Assembly: GCF_900102035.1 (NCBI RefSeq) | Contig: NZ_LT629689.1 | Coordinates: 2,542,001-2,606,000 of the forward strand | Source of the DNA: Pseudomonas extremaustralis | GTDB lineage: Bacteria > Pseudomonadota > Gammaproteobacteria > Pseudomonadales > Pseudomonadaceae | Length of the DNA stretch: 64,000 nucleotides | Direction: 5' to 3' | Shown here: piece after piece, positions 8,443 through 15,269 of the stretch | Numbering within the stretch: the stretch's first letter is position 1 | Layout: each line of letters starts with the position of its first letter | Program-made: the position numbers and the translations under genes | The notes under the pieces: model-generated | Told to the model about the DNA's origin: nothing | What the model saw: the letters and a program-made list of their open reading frames with translations, nothing else | Database searches by the model: none

Positions 8443-9003
8443 TTATTTCTTTTCAACGGTGGTGCGCAGATGAGGCCAGGCAGCGCGTAAATACTGGAGC
8501 ATGGACCACAGGGTCAGGCCTGCGGCGATGAGCAGCAAAGCATAGCCCAGCAGGACCCAGAAGGTGAAGTCCGACGGGTTGGCCAGCAGGATTACCAGCG
8601 CAAGCATTTGCGCGGCAGTTTTCCACTTGCCCATGTTCGAGACCGCCACGTGAGCGCGGGCACCGATTTCGGCCATCCATTCACGCAGGGCCGAAACGAC
8701 GATTTCGCGACCGATGATCACGGCTGCCGGCAGGGTCAGCCACAGGTTGCCGTGTTCTTGCACCAGCAGCACCAGGGCGACGGCCACCATCAGTTTGTCG
8801 GCCACCGGGTCGAGGAACGCGCCGAACGGCGTGCTCTGCTCCAGGCGACGAGCCAGGTAGCCGTCAAGCCAGTCGGTCGCAGCTGCAAAAGCGAACACTG
8901 AGCTGGAGGCCAAATAGCTCCATTCGTACGGCAAATAGAACAACAGAATGAAAATCGGGATAAGCAGGACGCGTAGAACGGTGATCAGATTAGGGATATT
9001 CAT
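8443..9003 (-). CDS. pgsA: CDP-diacylglycerol--glycerol-3-phosphate 3-phosphatidyltransferase
   Basis: This inner-membrane enzyme of 186 residues makes phosphatidylglycerophosphate from CDP-diacylglycerol and glycerol-3-phosphate, the committed step to phosphatidylglycerol and cardiolipin. The CDP-alcohol phosphotransferase signature is complete: D-x2-D-G-x2-A-R-x8-G-x3-D-x3-D, seen as [10 protein letters not shown]...[11 protein letters not shown] at about residues 46-72. Four to six hydrophobic helices cover most of the chain. The ATG at 9003 ([11 protein letters not shown]) is chosen; a GTG two codons upstream is possible. It lies downstream of uvrC with a 32-base gap, and the tRNA-Gly gene follows. 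Confidence 0.96.
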   Translation of the reverse strand: MNIPNLITVLRVLLIPIFILLFYLPYEWSYLASSSVFAFAAATDWLDGYLARRLEQSTPFGAFLDPVADKLMVAVALVLLVQEHGNLWLTLPAAVIIGREIVVSALREWMAEIGARAHVAVSNMGKWKTAAQMLALVILLANPSDFTFWVLLGYALLLIAAGLTLWSMLQYLRAAWPHLRTTVEKK

Positions 9004-9035
9004 CGGCACAACTGGCTACGAGGTGGAAAGGCATT

Positions 9036-10859
9036 CTATTCGCTGTGCAGATTGGCATAAATCAGCTCAGCGAGCTTTTTACTGATACCGGGTGCTTTGG
9101 CTATTTCGTCAATGCTGGCACGGGATAGCTCCTGCAAGCCACCAAAATGTTTAAGCAGGTCACGACGCCGTGTCGGCCCAACCCCCGCCACCCCTTCCAG
9201 GGTTGAGGTTCGCCGGGTTTTGCCACGACGGGCACGATGGCCGGTAATGGCGAAACGGTGGGCTTCGTCGCGAATCTGTTGGATCAGGTGCAACGCGGGC
9301 GAGTCGCCCTTCAAGGTGAACTCATGGGCGGCATCATTCAAGTACAAGGTCTCGAAACCGGCCTTGCGCGTGGCGCCCTTGGCCACGCCAAGCAGGATCA
9401 AGTCGGGTACCGCCAGCTCGTTGAGTACGTCACGGGCCATGGACAATTGGCCCTTGCCGCCATCCACCAACAGGATATCCGGCAGCTTGCCCTCCCCGTC
9501 CTTCAACTTGCTGAAACGCCGTGTGAGGGCCTGGTGCATGGCGGCATAGTCGTCGCCTGCGGTGACGCCCTCGATGTTGTAGCGCCGGTAATCGGACTTG
9601 ATCGGACCTTCAGGCCCGAACACCACACAGGACGCCACCGTGGCCTCGCCGCTGGAATGGCTGATGTCGTAGCACTCCAGGCGCTGGGGTGGCTCATCGA
9701 GGTTGAGGACTTCGGCCAGGGCCTCGAAGCGCGCGGCGACGTGCTGTCGATTGGCCAGGCGTGCGCCCAGGGCCTGTTCGGCATTGGTCACCGCCAGTTG
9801 CTGCCAGCGGGCGCGGGTGCCGCGCACGCGGTGGCTGATGTCCAGCTCGCGGCCGCGCAGTTCGTGGATCGCTTCGATCAACGCCGGGAAATCCTCATGT
9901 ACCACGTTGACGATCAACTCGGACGGCAAATCGCGCTCGGGGCTGCTGACGTAATACTGACCAAGAAAGGCCGCCATGACTTCGGCCACCTCCTCGTCGA
10001 TACCTGTCTGGGGGAAGAAGTTCTTACTGCCCAGCACTCGCCCGCCACGCACGCTGATCAGGTGCACACAGGCGCCGCCAGGGTTGACGAATGCCGCGAT
10101 CACATCGACGTCACCAGTGCCGCCTTCCATGCTTTGCTGGTCCTGGACGCGGCGCAGCAGGGATATCTGGTCACGCAGCTCGGCGGCCCGCTCAAAATCC
10201 AGGGTACTTGCCGCCTGCTCCATTGCGCCGGACAGCTCATCGGTGAGCGCATTGCTGCGTCCTTCGAGAAACATCACCGAATGGCGCACATCCTCGGCGT
10301 ACTCCGCCGGCTCCACCAAGCCCACGCAAGGCGCCTTGCAGCGTTTGATCTGGTATTGCAGGCAGGGCCGGGTGCGGTTCTTGAAGAAGCTGTCTTCACA
10401 CTGGCGCACAAAAAAGGTCTTTTGCAGCAGGCTCAAGCTTTCACGAATCGCACCGGCGCTGGGATAAGGACCGAAATACTTGCCCTTCTGCTTCTTCGCA
10501 CCACGATGAATGCTCAGGCGCGGGAAGTTGCCGTCGGATAAATACACATAAGGGTAGGATTTATCATCGCGCAGCAGGATGTTGTAGGGTGGCCGCCACT
10601 CCTTGATCAGCGTCTGCTCCAGCAGCAGCGCCTCGGTTTCATTGGCGGTGATGGTGGTTTCGACCTGAGCGATACGCGTCACCAGCGCGGCGGTCTTTGT
10701 CGTCAGGCCGGTCTTGCGGAAGTAGCTCGACAGGCGGCTTTTCAGATTCTTGGCTTTGCCCACGTAGAGCAGGCGCGCCTCGCTGTCGAACATGCGGTAC
10801 ACGCCGGGACGGCCACTGCAGGTCGAGAGAAAGGCACTGGGATCAAACGGTGTGGTCAT
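9036..10859 (-). CDS. uvrC: Excinuclease ABC subunit C
   Basis: The 607-residue UvrC makes both incisions flanking a DNA lesion in nucleotide excision repair with UvrA and UvrB. Domains in order are an N-terminal GIY-YIG nuclease at about 14-95 ([20 protein letters not shown]), a Cys-rich middle segment ([15 protein letters not shown]), a UVR UvrB-binding motif near 200-235 ([13 protein letters not shown]), an RNase H-like nuclease at about 380-540 ([11 protein letters not shown] and [10 protein letters not shown]) and a C-terminal helix-hairpin-helix pair ([16 protein letters not shown] and [13 protein letters not shown]). The length is normal. The start lies 1 base after the gacA stop, so the two are translationally coupled. 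Confidence 0.98.
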   Translation of the reverse strand: MTTPFDPSAFLSTCSGRPGVYRMFDSEARLLYVGKAKNLKSRLSSYFRKTGLTTKTAALVTRIAQVETTITANETEALLLEQTLIKEWRPPYNILLRDDKSYPYVYLSDGNFPRLSIHRGAKKQKGKYFGPYPSAGAIRESLSLLQKTFFVRQCEDSFFKNRTRPCLQYQIKRCKAPCVGLVEPAEYAEDVRHSVMFLEGRSNALTDELSGAMEQAASTLDFERAAELRDQISLLRRVQDQQSMEGGTGDVDVIAAFVNPGGACVHLISVRGGRVLGSKNFFPQTGIDEEVAEVMAAFLGQYYVSSPERDLPSELIVNVVHEDFPALIEAIHELRGRELDISHRVRGTRARWQQLAVTNAEQALGARLANRQHVAARFEALAEVLNLDEPPQRLECYDISHSSGEATVASCVVFGPEGPIKSDYRRYNIEGVTAGDDYAAMHQALTRRFSKLKDGEGKLPDILLVDGGKGQLSMARDVLNELAVPDLILLGVAKGATRKAGFETLYLNDAAHEFTLKGDSPALHLIQQIRDEAHRFAITGHRARRGKTRRTSTLEGVAGVGPTRRRDLLKHFGGLQELSRASIDEIAKAPGISKKLAELIYANLHSE

Positions 10860-10860
10860 G

Positions 10861-11502
10861 TCAGGCGCTGGCGTCCACCATGCCGTGGCGCACTGCGAGC
10901 AGGGTCAATTCAACATCACTGCTGATGGCGAGCTTCTCGAAAATGCGATAGCGGTAGGTGTTGACGGTCTTGGGTGACAGGCACAGCTTATCGGAGATCG
11001 CCTGCACTTTCTGGCACCCGACGATCATCAAGGCGATCTGGATTTCCCGCTCCGACAGTGCGTCGAATGGCGAGTCGCTGGTGGGCTGGAAGGACTTGAT
11101 GGCTAACTGCTGGGCAATCTGCGGGCTGATATAACGCTGGCCGGCAAACACCAGGCGAATGGCTTGCACCATCTCCGCCAGGCCGGCGCCCTTGGTCAGG
11201 TAGCCAGCCGCGCCCGCCTGTAACAGACGAGTGGGAAAGGGGTCTTCCTCGCAAACAGTCACCACCACGACCTTGATGTCGGGATGGCTACGCAACAGCT
11301 TGGTGGTGGCGCCAAGGCCGCCGATACCCGGCATCTTGACGTCCATCAGTACCACATCGGGTTTCAACTCCCGGGCCTTGATCAGGGACTCTTCCCCCGA
11401 CTCAGCCTGGCCGACTACTTGCAGGCCATCGATGTCAGCCAGCATTCGTGTAATGCCTGTACGAACGAGATCATGGTCATCGACTACTAGCACCCTAATC
11501 AA
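10861..11502 (-). CDS. gacA: GacA response regulator, global activator of secondary metabolism
   Basis: This 213-residue LuxR/FixJ-type regulator is the partner of GacS; it activates the Rsm small RNAs that relieve RsmA/E repression. The receiver (1-120) has DDHD in the acidic pocket, phosphoacceptor D54 in [10 protein letters not shown], and TKGAG with the conserved Lys. The C-terminal helix-turn-helix includes [12 protein letters not shown] and [17 protein letters not shown]. The start is TTG at 11500-11502 ([11 protein letters not shown]), preceded by GAGGTG at 8 bases; the open frame extends 25 codons further, but those residues are not GacA-like. The gene heads a gacA-uvrC-pgsA-tRNA block. 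All key residues are present, so this looks like a functional allele. Confidence 0.97.
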   Translation of the reverse strand: MIRVLVVDDHDLVRTGITRMLADIDGLQVVGQAESGEESLIKARELKPDVVLMDVKMPGIGGLGATTKLLRSHPDIKVVVVTVCEEDPFPTRLLQAGAAGYLTKGAGLAEMVQAIRLVFAGQRYISPQIAQQLAIKSFQPTSDSPFDALSEREIQIALMIVGCQKVQAISDKLCLSPKTVNTYRYRIFEKLAISSDVELTLLAVRHGMVDASA

Positions 11503-11653
11503 GCAGACACCTCGCGATATGGTCTTATAGGTTGCTGAACACCTTAGCAAAAAACCAAGGCGCAGACCTAGTTGCAAGTGTCATATATATAGAGTTTCAA
11601 CGCGCTGCACCTGTTCGTCGAATGACCAACGGCGCTATTTCCTGGGTGAAAGG

Positions 11654-12019
11654 TCAAGAATCCTCGAGCGGCGGCTTGGCTTTTCCGTTCAACGTTAGCG
11701 AATGCTCGGCCAGGGTGGTGGTCAAGCGGCGGATTGCATCCTGATCTTCCTTGAACATCGCTCGATAATTGCCCAGTACCTTCTCTTCAAGGTGACTCAG
11801 ATTATCCATTTGCATCGGCGTTGGGGTGCCGGTCAATACATACAGGACATCCACCCCTCTTTCGGCGACGCGGGACAGATAGTCAGCCTTTGGCGCACGA
11901 CCTCCGTTTTCATATTTGCCTTGTGCGTTGGCTTCAACGCCTCCTATTTCACCAAAAATCTTTTGCGACAGGCCGAGTCGCTCTCTTTCCTGCCGTAAAC
12001 GCGAACCGATTCCACTCAT
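11654..12019 (-). CDS. XRE-family transcriptional regulator
   Basis: The protein has 121 residues starting at MSGIGSRLRQERERLGLSQ; an upstream in-frame ATG exists but adds non-homologous sequence. The N-terminal 10-65 region is a Cro/C1-type helix-turn-helix (LGLSQKIFGEIGGVEANAQGKYENG). The helical C-terminal part (MFKEDQDAIRRLTTTLAEH) probably dimerises. It is divergently oriented from a 75-residue DNA-binding-like gene, the layout of a repressor/Cro switch, but no phage genes are next to it. It is most likely a remnant or domesticated switch; targets are unknown. Confidence 0.8.
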   Translation of the reverse strand: MSGIGSRLRQERERLGLSQKIFGEIGGVEANAQGKYENGGRAPKADYLSRVAERGVDVLYVLTGTPTPMQMDNLSHLEEKVLGNYRAMFKEDQDAIRRLTTTLAEHSLTLNGKAKPPLEDS

Positions 12020-12102
12020 TTGGATGTATGATCCTAAATTTGCACACCCCAAGAGGTGACACACTCATCTCTTTATTAAACAAACTTGAACGGTTTTGAA
12101 CT

Positions 12103-12330
12103 ATGCCCGGAATCCGCACTGCTGCACAAGCCAAGGCCTGGCTCGAACACCAAGGAAAGTCAGTTCAAGCCTTCGCCCGGGAACACGGCGTGGACCCGGC
12201 AACCACGTATCAAGTGCTCGCTGGGCGTAAAAAGGGACGGCGTGGAGAGGCCCACAAGGTGGCGGTCCTGTTGGGCATGAAGGAAGGGATTATTCTGGAC
12301 GAATCTGAAGTCCAGCACAGCGACAAATAA
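12103..12330 (+). CDS. Small Cro-like DNA-binding protein
   Basis: This 75-residue basic protein starts at ATG 12103. The N-terminal half contains a helix-turn-helix-like stretch (SVQAFAREHGVDPATTYQVL) followed by a basic turn AGRKKGRRGE and a helix KVAVLLGMK. It resembles the short DNA-binding proteins annotated next to XRE repressors in Pseudomonas prophage and pyocin regulation regions. The intergenic 12020-12102 between it and the divergent XRE gene is the likely shared operator. No strong ribosome site is visible, so the start is tentative. Confidence 0.65.
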   Translation: MPGIRTAAQAKAWLEHQGKSVQAFAREHGVDPATTYQVLAGRKKGRRGEAHKVAVLLGMKEGIILDESEVQHSDK

Positions 12331-12378
12331 AGTTGGTTTCTTGAACCAGTATGCGCTTATTCATGGGACCTGCCTGTT

Positions 12379-12825
12379 TTACTCAGTTGGCGCTGCCCTG
12401 CACTCACGTTCCATGCGCCAAAAGCATTCTTCTTCTCCCACGATAGTCAGCCCCAGGCGCTGGTACAGCCTTCGCGCCGGATTGGTCTTGAACACGGTCA
12501 ACCGTAAAAGACCCAGGCCCAGCAGGCGCGCCTTGAGCACCATCTGCGCCAATACCCAACTGCCCGCGCCCTGCCTGCGGAAGTTTTCGAGCATGTGCAA
12601 CTCGCGGATATACAAAGCCTTGCTGTCGCGGCTCAGGCTGATGAAGCCCATCACGACGTCGTCGTTGCAAATCAGCCAGTTCTCGCGACCTGCCCAGGCA
12701 ATGTCAAAGCCGTCGTTGGACCACAACAAGTCGTACTGCACGTAATAGCGGCTCATGGCGTCGCGGGTCAAGGTCCGTGCGAACGGCAGATCGTGGTCTG
12801 TTGCTGCGCGCAGGTTAAACGCCAT
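12379..12825 (-). CDS. GNAT-family N-acetyltransferase
   Basis: This 148-residue protein has the GNAT fold pattern: beta1-helix1 at the start (MAFNLRAATDHDLPFARTL), a central strand VVMGFISLSRDSKALYIRELHML, and the acetyl-CoA pyrophosphate loop RRQGAGSWVLAQMV (Q/R-x-x-G-x-G/A), followed by LRLTVFKTNPARRLYQRLG, a typical C-terminal V-N-x-x-A-x-x-LY-x-x-G segment. The substrate is unknown. The gene begins right after the stop of a collapsed carbon-nitrogen hydrolase gene, with AGGTGG inside that gene's end serving as ribosome site, so the two were probably an operon. Confidence 0.85.
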   Translation of the reverse strand: MAFNLRAATDHDLPFARTLTRDAMSRYYVQYDLLWSNDGFDIAWAGRENWLICNDDVVMGFISLSRDSKALYIRELHMLENFRRQGAGSWVLAQMVLKARLLGLGLLRLTVFKTNPARRLYQRLGLTIVGEEECFWRMERECRAAPTE

Positions 12826-13014
12826 TTAGAGATCCACCTCTTGGCCAGTCCAGCACCCATTCTCGCGGCGGGCAATGACCAGCACCTGCACACCATACCC
12901 GGCAGCCGCCCGCATGAATGCCAGATGCCGTTCAATATTGGCCGGCACATCGCCAGCAATGGAAATGGATTGAGCAGCAGCAAGGGTCAAGGCTGTCATG
13001 TTGCGTCCGAGCAA
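12826..13014 (-). pseudogene. Carbon-nitrogen hydrolase (nitrilase superfamily), collapsed by internal deletion
   Basis: The 62-codon frame fuses the N-terminus of a nitrilase-superfamily enzyme (TLAAAQSISIAGDVPANIER, then HLAFMRAA) to a C-terminal-like tail (GCWTGQEVDL and stop). The expected ~250-residue core with the Glu-Lys-Cys triad is absent. VLV is followed directly by IARRENG where the Glu-bearing VFPELSLTGY segment should begin. The reading frame is kept across the junction. A short peptide might still be made, but it cannot be an amidase. It precedes the GNAT gene immediately. Confidence 0.65.
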
Positions 13015-13144
13015 TCATCAATAAAGTCCGGTAAGCATATCGGCACTCACCCCATAGCGGTAAGTACCACCACACAATAGAAATTACTGATTGAATCCTC
13101 CGGCGTGCCTCTAGTAAGCTCCCACCATCATTTGGAGACACAAC

Positions 13145-13279
13145 ATGTTGCAACTCACCCAGACTCAGGTTTGCCCTGCTGCCAGCGCCTCGCGCTCGGT
13201 ACCGGCTACCCGTGTGCAGGGTTCGAGCGCACCTGTCAGCTTTTATTTTGGGTATTGGTTTAGCCACTGGCGCGCCTGA
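13145..13279 (+). CDS. Aromatic-rich leader peptide (44 residues) of the DAHP synthase gene
   Basis: The ATG at 13145 is preceded by GGAGA. The peptide ends with SFYFGYWFSHWRA, containing three Phe, two Tyr and two Trp in ten residues just before the stop at 13277-13279. About 50 bases later a very strong terminator hairpin with a T-run occurs, and the DAHP synthase gene lies downstream. This is the layout of ribosome-mediated attenuation: stalling at aromatic codons when charged tRNA-Phe/Tyr/Trp is scarce would favour an antiterminator. A short GGGGT stretch at about 13308-13312 could pair with the ACCCC of the terminator's 5' arm. Function is inferred; the codon run and hairpin are directly visible. 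Confidence 0.8.
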   Translation: MLQLTQTQVCPAASASRSVPATRVQGSSAPVSFYFGYWFSHWRA

Positions 13280-13329
13280 TAACTGAAATCGGCGCCCACT
13301 ACTCAAGGGGTCGCCTGCCAGAGAAATCT

Positions 13330-13368
13330 AACCCCCGGTCGGCTCCCCGATCGGGGGTTTTGTTTTTT
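13330..13368 (+). terminator. Attenuator terminator between the two leader ORFs
   Basis: The stem AACCCCCGGTCGG (from 13330) pairs with CCGATCGGGGGTT (13 bp with one G-T wobble) around the loop CTCC, followed by TTTTGTTTTTT. It lies 50 bases after the aromatic leader peptide and about 250 bases before the DAHP synthase start, so it should set the read-through level. Confidence 0.9.
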
Positions 13369-13416
13369 CAGCCCTGAACACTTTGTTTGATCAAGCACAT
13401 TTAAAGGAATCACGAC

Positions 13417-13569
13417 ATGAACTACGCCACCTATTACCGCTACGACACGTGCACTGCATGGCGATTTAGCAAGCTCCGCTCGGGACAGCCTGCCGCCTCC
13501 GATCGGTCACCCATCGGTGGCAAGCCAACACACGTCGCCACTACGGCCAATTGTCGAACACCCCAGTAG
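13417..13569 (+). CDS. Second small leader ORF, Tyr-rich N-terminus (50 residues)
   Basis: The ATG at 13417 has an AAAGGAA ribosome site 8 bases upstream. The product begins NYATYYRYD (four Tyr in seven residues), then AWRFSKLRSGQP, and ends TANCRTPQ at a TAG (13567-13569). It lies after the attenuator and 47 bases before the DAHP synthase start. It may be a second regulatory ORF tuned to Tyr-tRNA, or a real small protein. The hairpin GCGGG-AATAA-CCCGC (13580-13594) sits between its stop and the next ribosome site. I do not recognise a named family. Confidence 0.55.
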   Translation: MNYATYYRYDTCTAWRFSKLRSGQPAASDRSPIGGKPTHVATTANCRTPQ

Positions 13570-13616
13570 GGCCAAGCGCGCGGGAATAACCCGCCGCTGC
13601 CCAGGAAGCCTTGAAT

Positions 13617-14687
13617 ATGAACTCCTCCGTCGCCGCTCTGCCCGTTTCCACCCTGGCCTGCGCCAATGAAGCCTTGACCCAGCGCCTGCCCAGCGCCCTT
13701 GAGCTCAAGCAGCAGTTGCCCCTCAGCCCATTCCTCAACGAACAAGTCCACGCCCATCGCCAAGCCGTGCGTGCCATCCTCAATGGCCAGGACTCACGCT
13801 TGCTGGTGATTGTCGGCCCATGCTCGATCCACGACCCCGAATCGGCCATGGAATACGCGCGCAGCCTGAAAAAGCTGGCCCTGGACGTCAGCGACCAGAT
13901 GTTGCTGGTGATCCGCGCCTACGTCGAAAAACCGCGCACCACCATCGGCTGGAAAGGCCTGGCCTACGACCCGCACCTGGACGGCAGCGATGACATGGCC
14001 GCCGGCCTGACGCTCTCGCGCGAACTGATGCGCGAAATGCTGCGCCTGGGCCTGCCGGTCGCCACCGAGTTGCTGCAGCCCATGGCCGCCGGCTACTTCG
14101 ATGACCTGCTCAGTTGGGTGGCGATTGGTGCGCGGACCACCGAATCACAGATCCACCGCGAAATGGCCAGCGGCCTGGGCATGCCCGTCGGCTTCAAGAA
14201 CGGTACCGACGGCGGTGTCGCGATTGCCTGTGACGCGATGCGCTCGGCTTCCCACCCGCACCGCCACTTCGGCGTCGACACCCAGGGCCACCCGGCGATC
14301 ATCCAGACGCCAGGCAACCCGGACACGCACCTGGTGCTGCGCGGCGGTCATCGCGGGCCGAACTACGATGCGCAGAGCGTGGCGCAGGTGAAACACGACC
14401 TGGCCAAGTCCAAGGTGGCGGCGCGCATCATGGTCGATTGCAGCCACGCCAACAGCGGCAAAGACCCATTGCGCCAACCGGCGGTATTCAGTGATGTGCT
14501 GGAGCAGCGCTTGCAGGGCGACACGTCGCTGATCGGCATGATGCTTGAAAGCCACCTGTTTGACGGTTGCCAGCCGTTGAGCGCGTCGATGAAATATGGC
14601 GTGTCGGTGACCGACGGCTGCCTGGGCTGGAACGGCACCGAGCAGCTGCTACGCAGTGCCGCCGAGCGTCTGCGCGCTCAGGCCTGA
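13617..14687 (+). CDS. 3-deoxy-7-phosphoheptulonate (DAHP) synthase, class I AroF/G/H type
   Basis: This 356-residue enzyme condenses phosphoenolpyruvate with erythrose-4-phosphate, the first step of aromatic amino-acid synthesis. Class I motifs are present: VIVGPCSIHDP with the metal-binding Cys, RAYVEKPRTTIGWKGL, GARTTESQ, GFKNGTDG, LRGGHRGPNYD, VDCSHANSGKDP and ESHLFDG. The ATG at 13617 is chosen because AGGAAG lies 8 bases upstream; a TTG at 13611 is too close to it. Paralogues differ in feedback inhibition by Phe, Tyr or Trp, and the sequence alone does not settle which applies here, so no symbol is given. The upstream leader implies attenuation control by aromatic amino acids. Confidence 0.95.
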   Translation: MNSSVAALPVSTLACANEALTQRLPSALELKQQLPLSPFLNEQVHAHRQAVRAILNGQDSRLLVIVGPCSIHDPESAMEYARSLKKLALDVSDQMLLVIRAYVEKPRTTIGWKGLAYDPHLDGSDDMAAGLTLSRELMREMLRLGLPVATELLQPMAAGYFDDLLSWVAIGARTTESQIHREMASGLGMPVGFKNGTDGGVAIACDAMRSASHPHRHFGVDTQGHPAIIQTPGNPDTHLVLRGGHRGPNYDAQSVAQVKHDLAKSKVAARIMVDCSHANSGKDPLRQPAVFSDVLEQRLQGDTSLIGMMLESHLFDGCQPLSASMKYGVSVTDGCLGWNGTEQLLRSAAERLRAQA

Positions 14688-14712
14688 CCGATCCAGGCGC
14701 GCCGACGCGGGA

Positions 14713-15135
14713 CTAGAACCCGGCCACCGGTGTGCGCGATAACTCGCGCAGCCACGGCAGCACCCGTAGGCCGGTAGCGGCCTCGGGTGGGTCGATGATG
14801 TCCATGAAGTGTTCGAGGTTGACGTTGTCCGGCACACCGGGCAGCCGTACCAGCACCGTCGACGTTGCACCGACCGGCGCGCCCAGGTCCAGGTGGTCGT
14901 AGACCAGTACATGACGCACCCGAGGTTGCGATCCGCAGTGATGAGCCGTCAGCCCCGCATTGATGATCAGCACATCGAAGGGTTCGGCCGGGATGGCCGT
15001 GAGTATCTGGACCTCTTCGAAAGTCTGCACCGGCACGATCCGGTGGTACCCCAACCGATTGAGCATTTTTTCGATGTACAACCGTTGCAGGTGCTGTTCA
15101 TCGGCAATCAGGATGGTCAGTGCTTTGTTTGGCAT
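14713..15135 (-). CDS. Stand-alone receiver-like protein lacking the phosphoacceptor Asp
   Basis: The 140-residue product starting MPNKALTILIADEQ has a CheY-like N-terminal half (ILIADEQHLQRLYIEKML). However, the phosphoacceptor strand reads FDVLIINAG, with Asn where Asp is expected, and the conserved Lys strand (VLVRLPG) has no Lys. It is therefore a degenerate receiver unlikely to be phosphorylated. It lies 134 bases downstream of a BvgS/EvgS-like kinase, same strand, and may modulate that phosphorelay by binding. A start 7 codons earlier is possible; the chosen one matches the start of the receiver fold. Confidence 0.7.
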   Translation of the reverse strand: MPNKALTILIADEQHLQRLYIEKMLNRLGYHRIVPVQTFEEVQILTAIPAEPFDVLIINAGLTAHHCGSQPRVRHVLVYDHLDLGAPVGATSTVLVRLPGVPDNVNLEHFMDIIDPPEAATGLRVLPWLRELSRTPVAGF

Positions 15136-15269
15136 GGCAAACCCCTGGGCAGGCAACGCTCGTCAGTGAGCGCCGCCCATTCTCCAGACATATTCCGACG
15201 ACTAAATCAGGAAAGTTCCCCCTTCGCGTAGGAGTTCTCCTAAACCCACCGAACGGCTACCTGCCGCAA

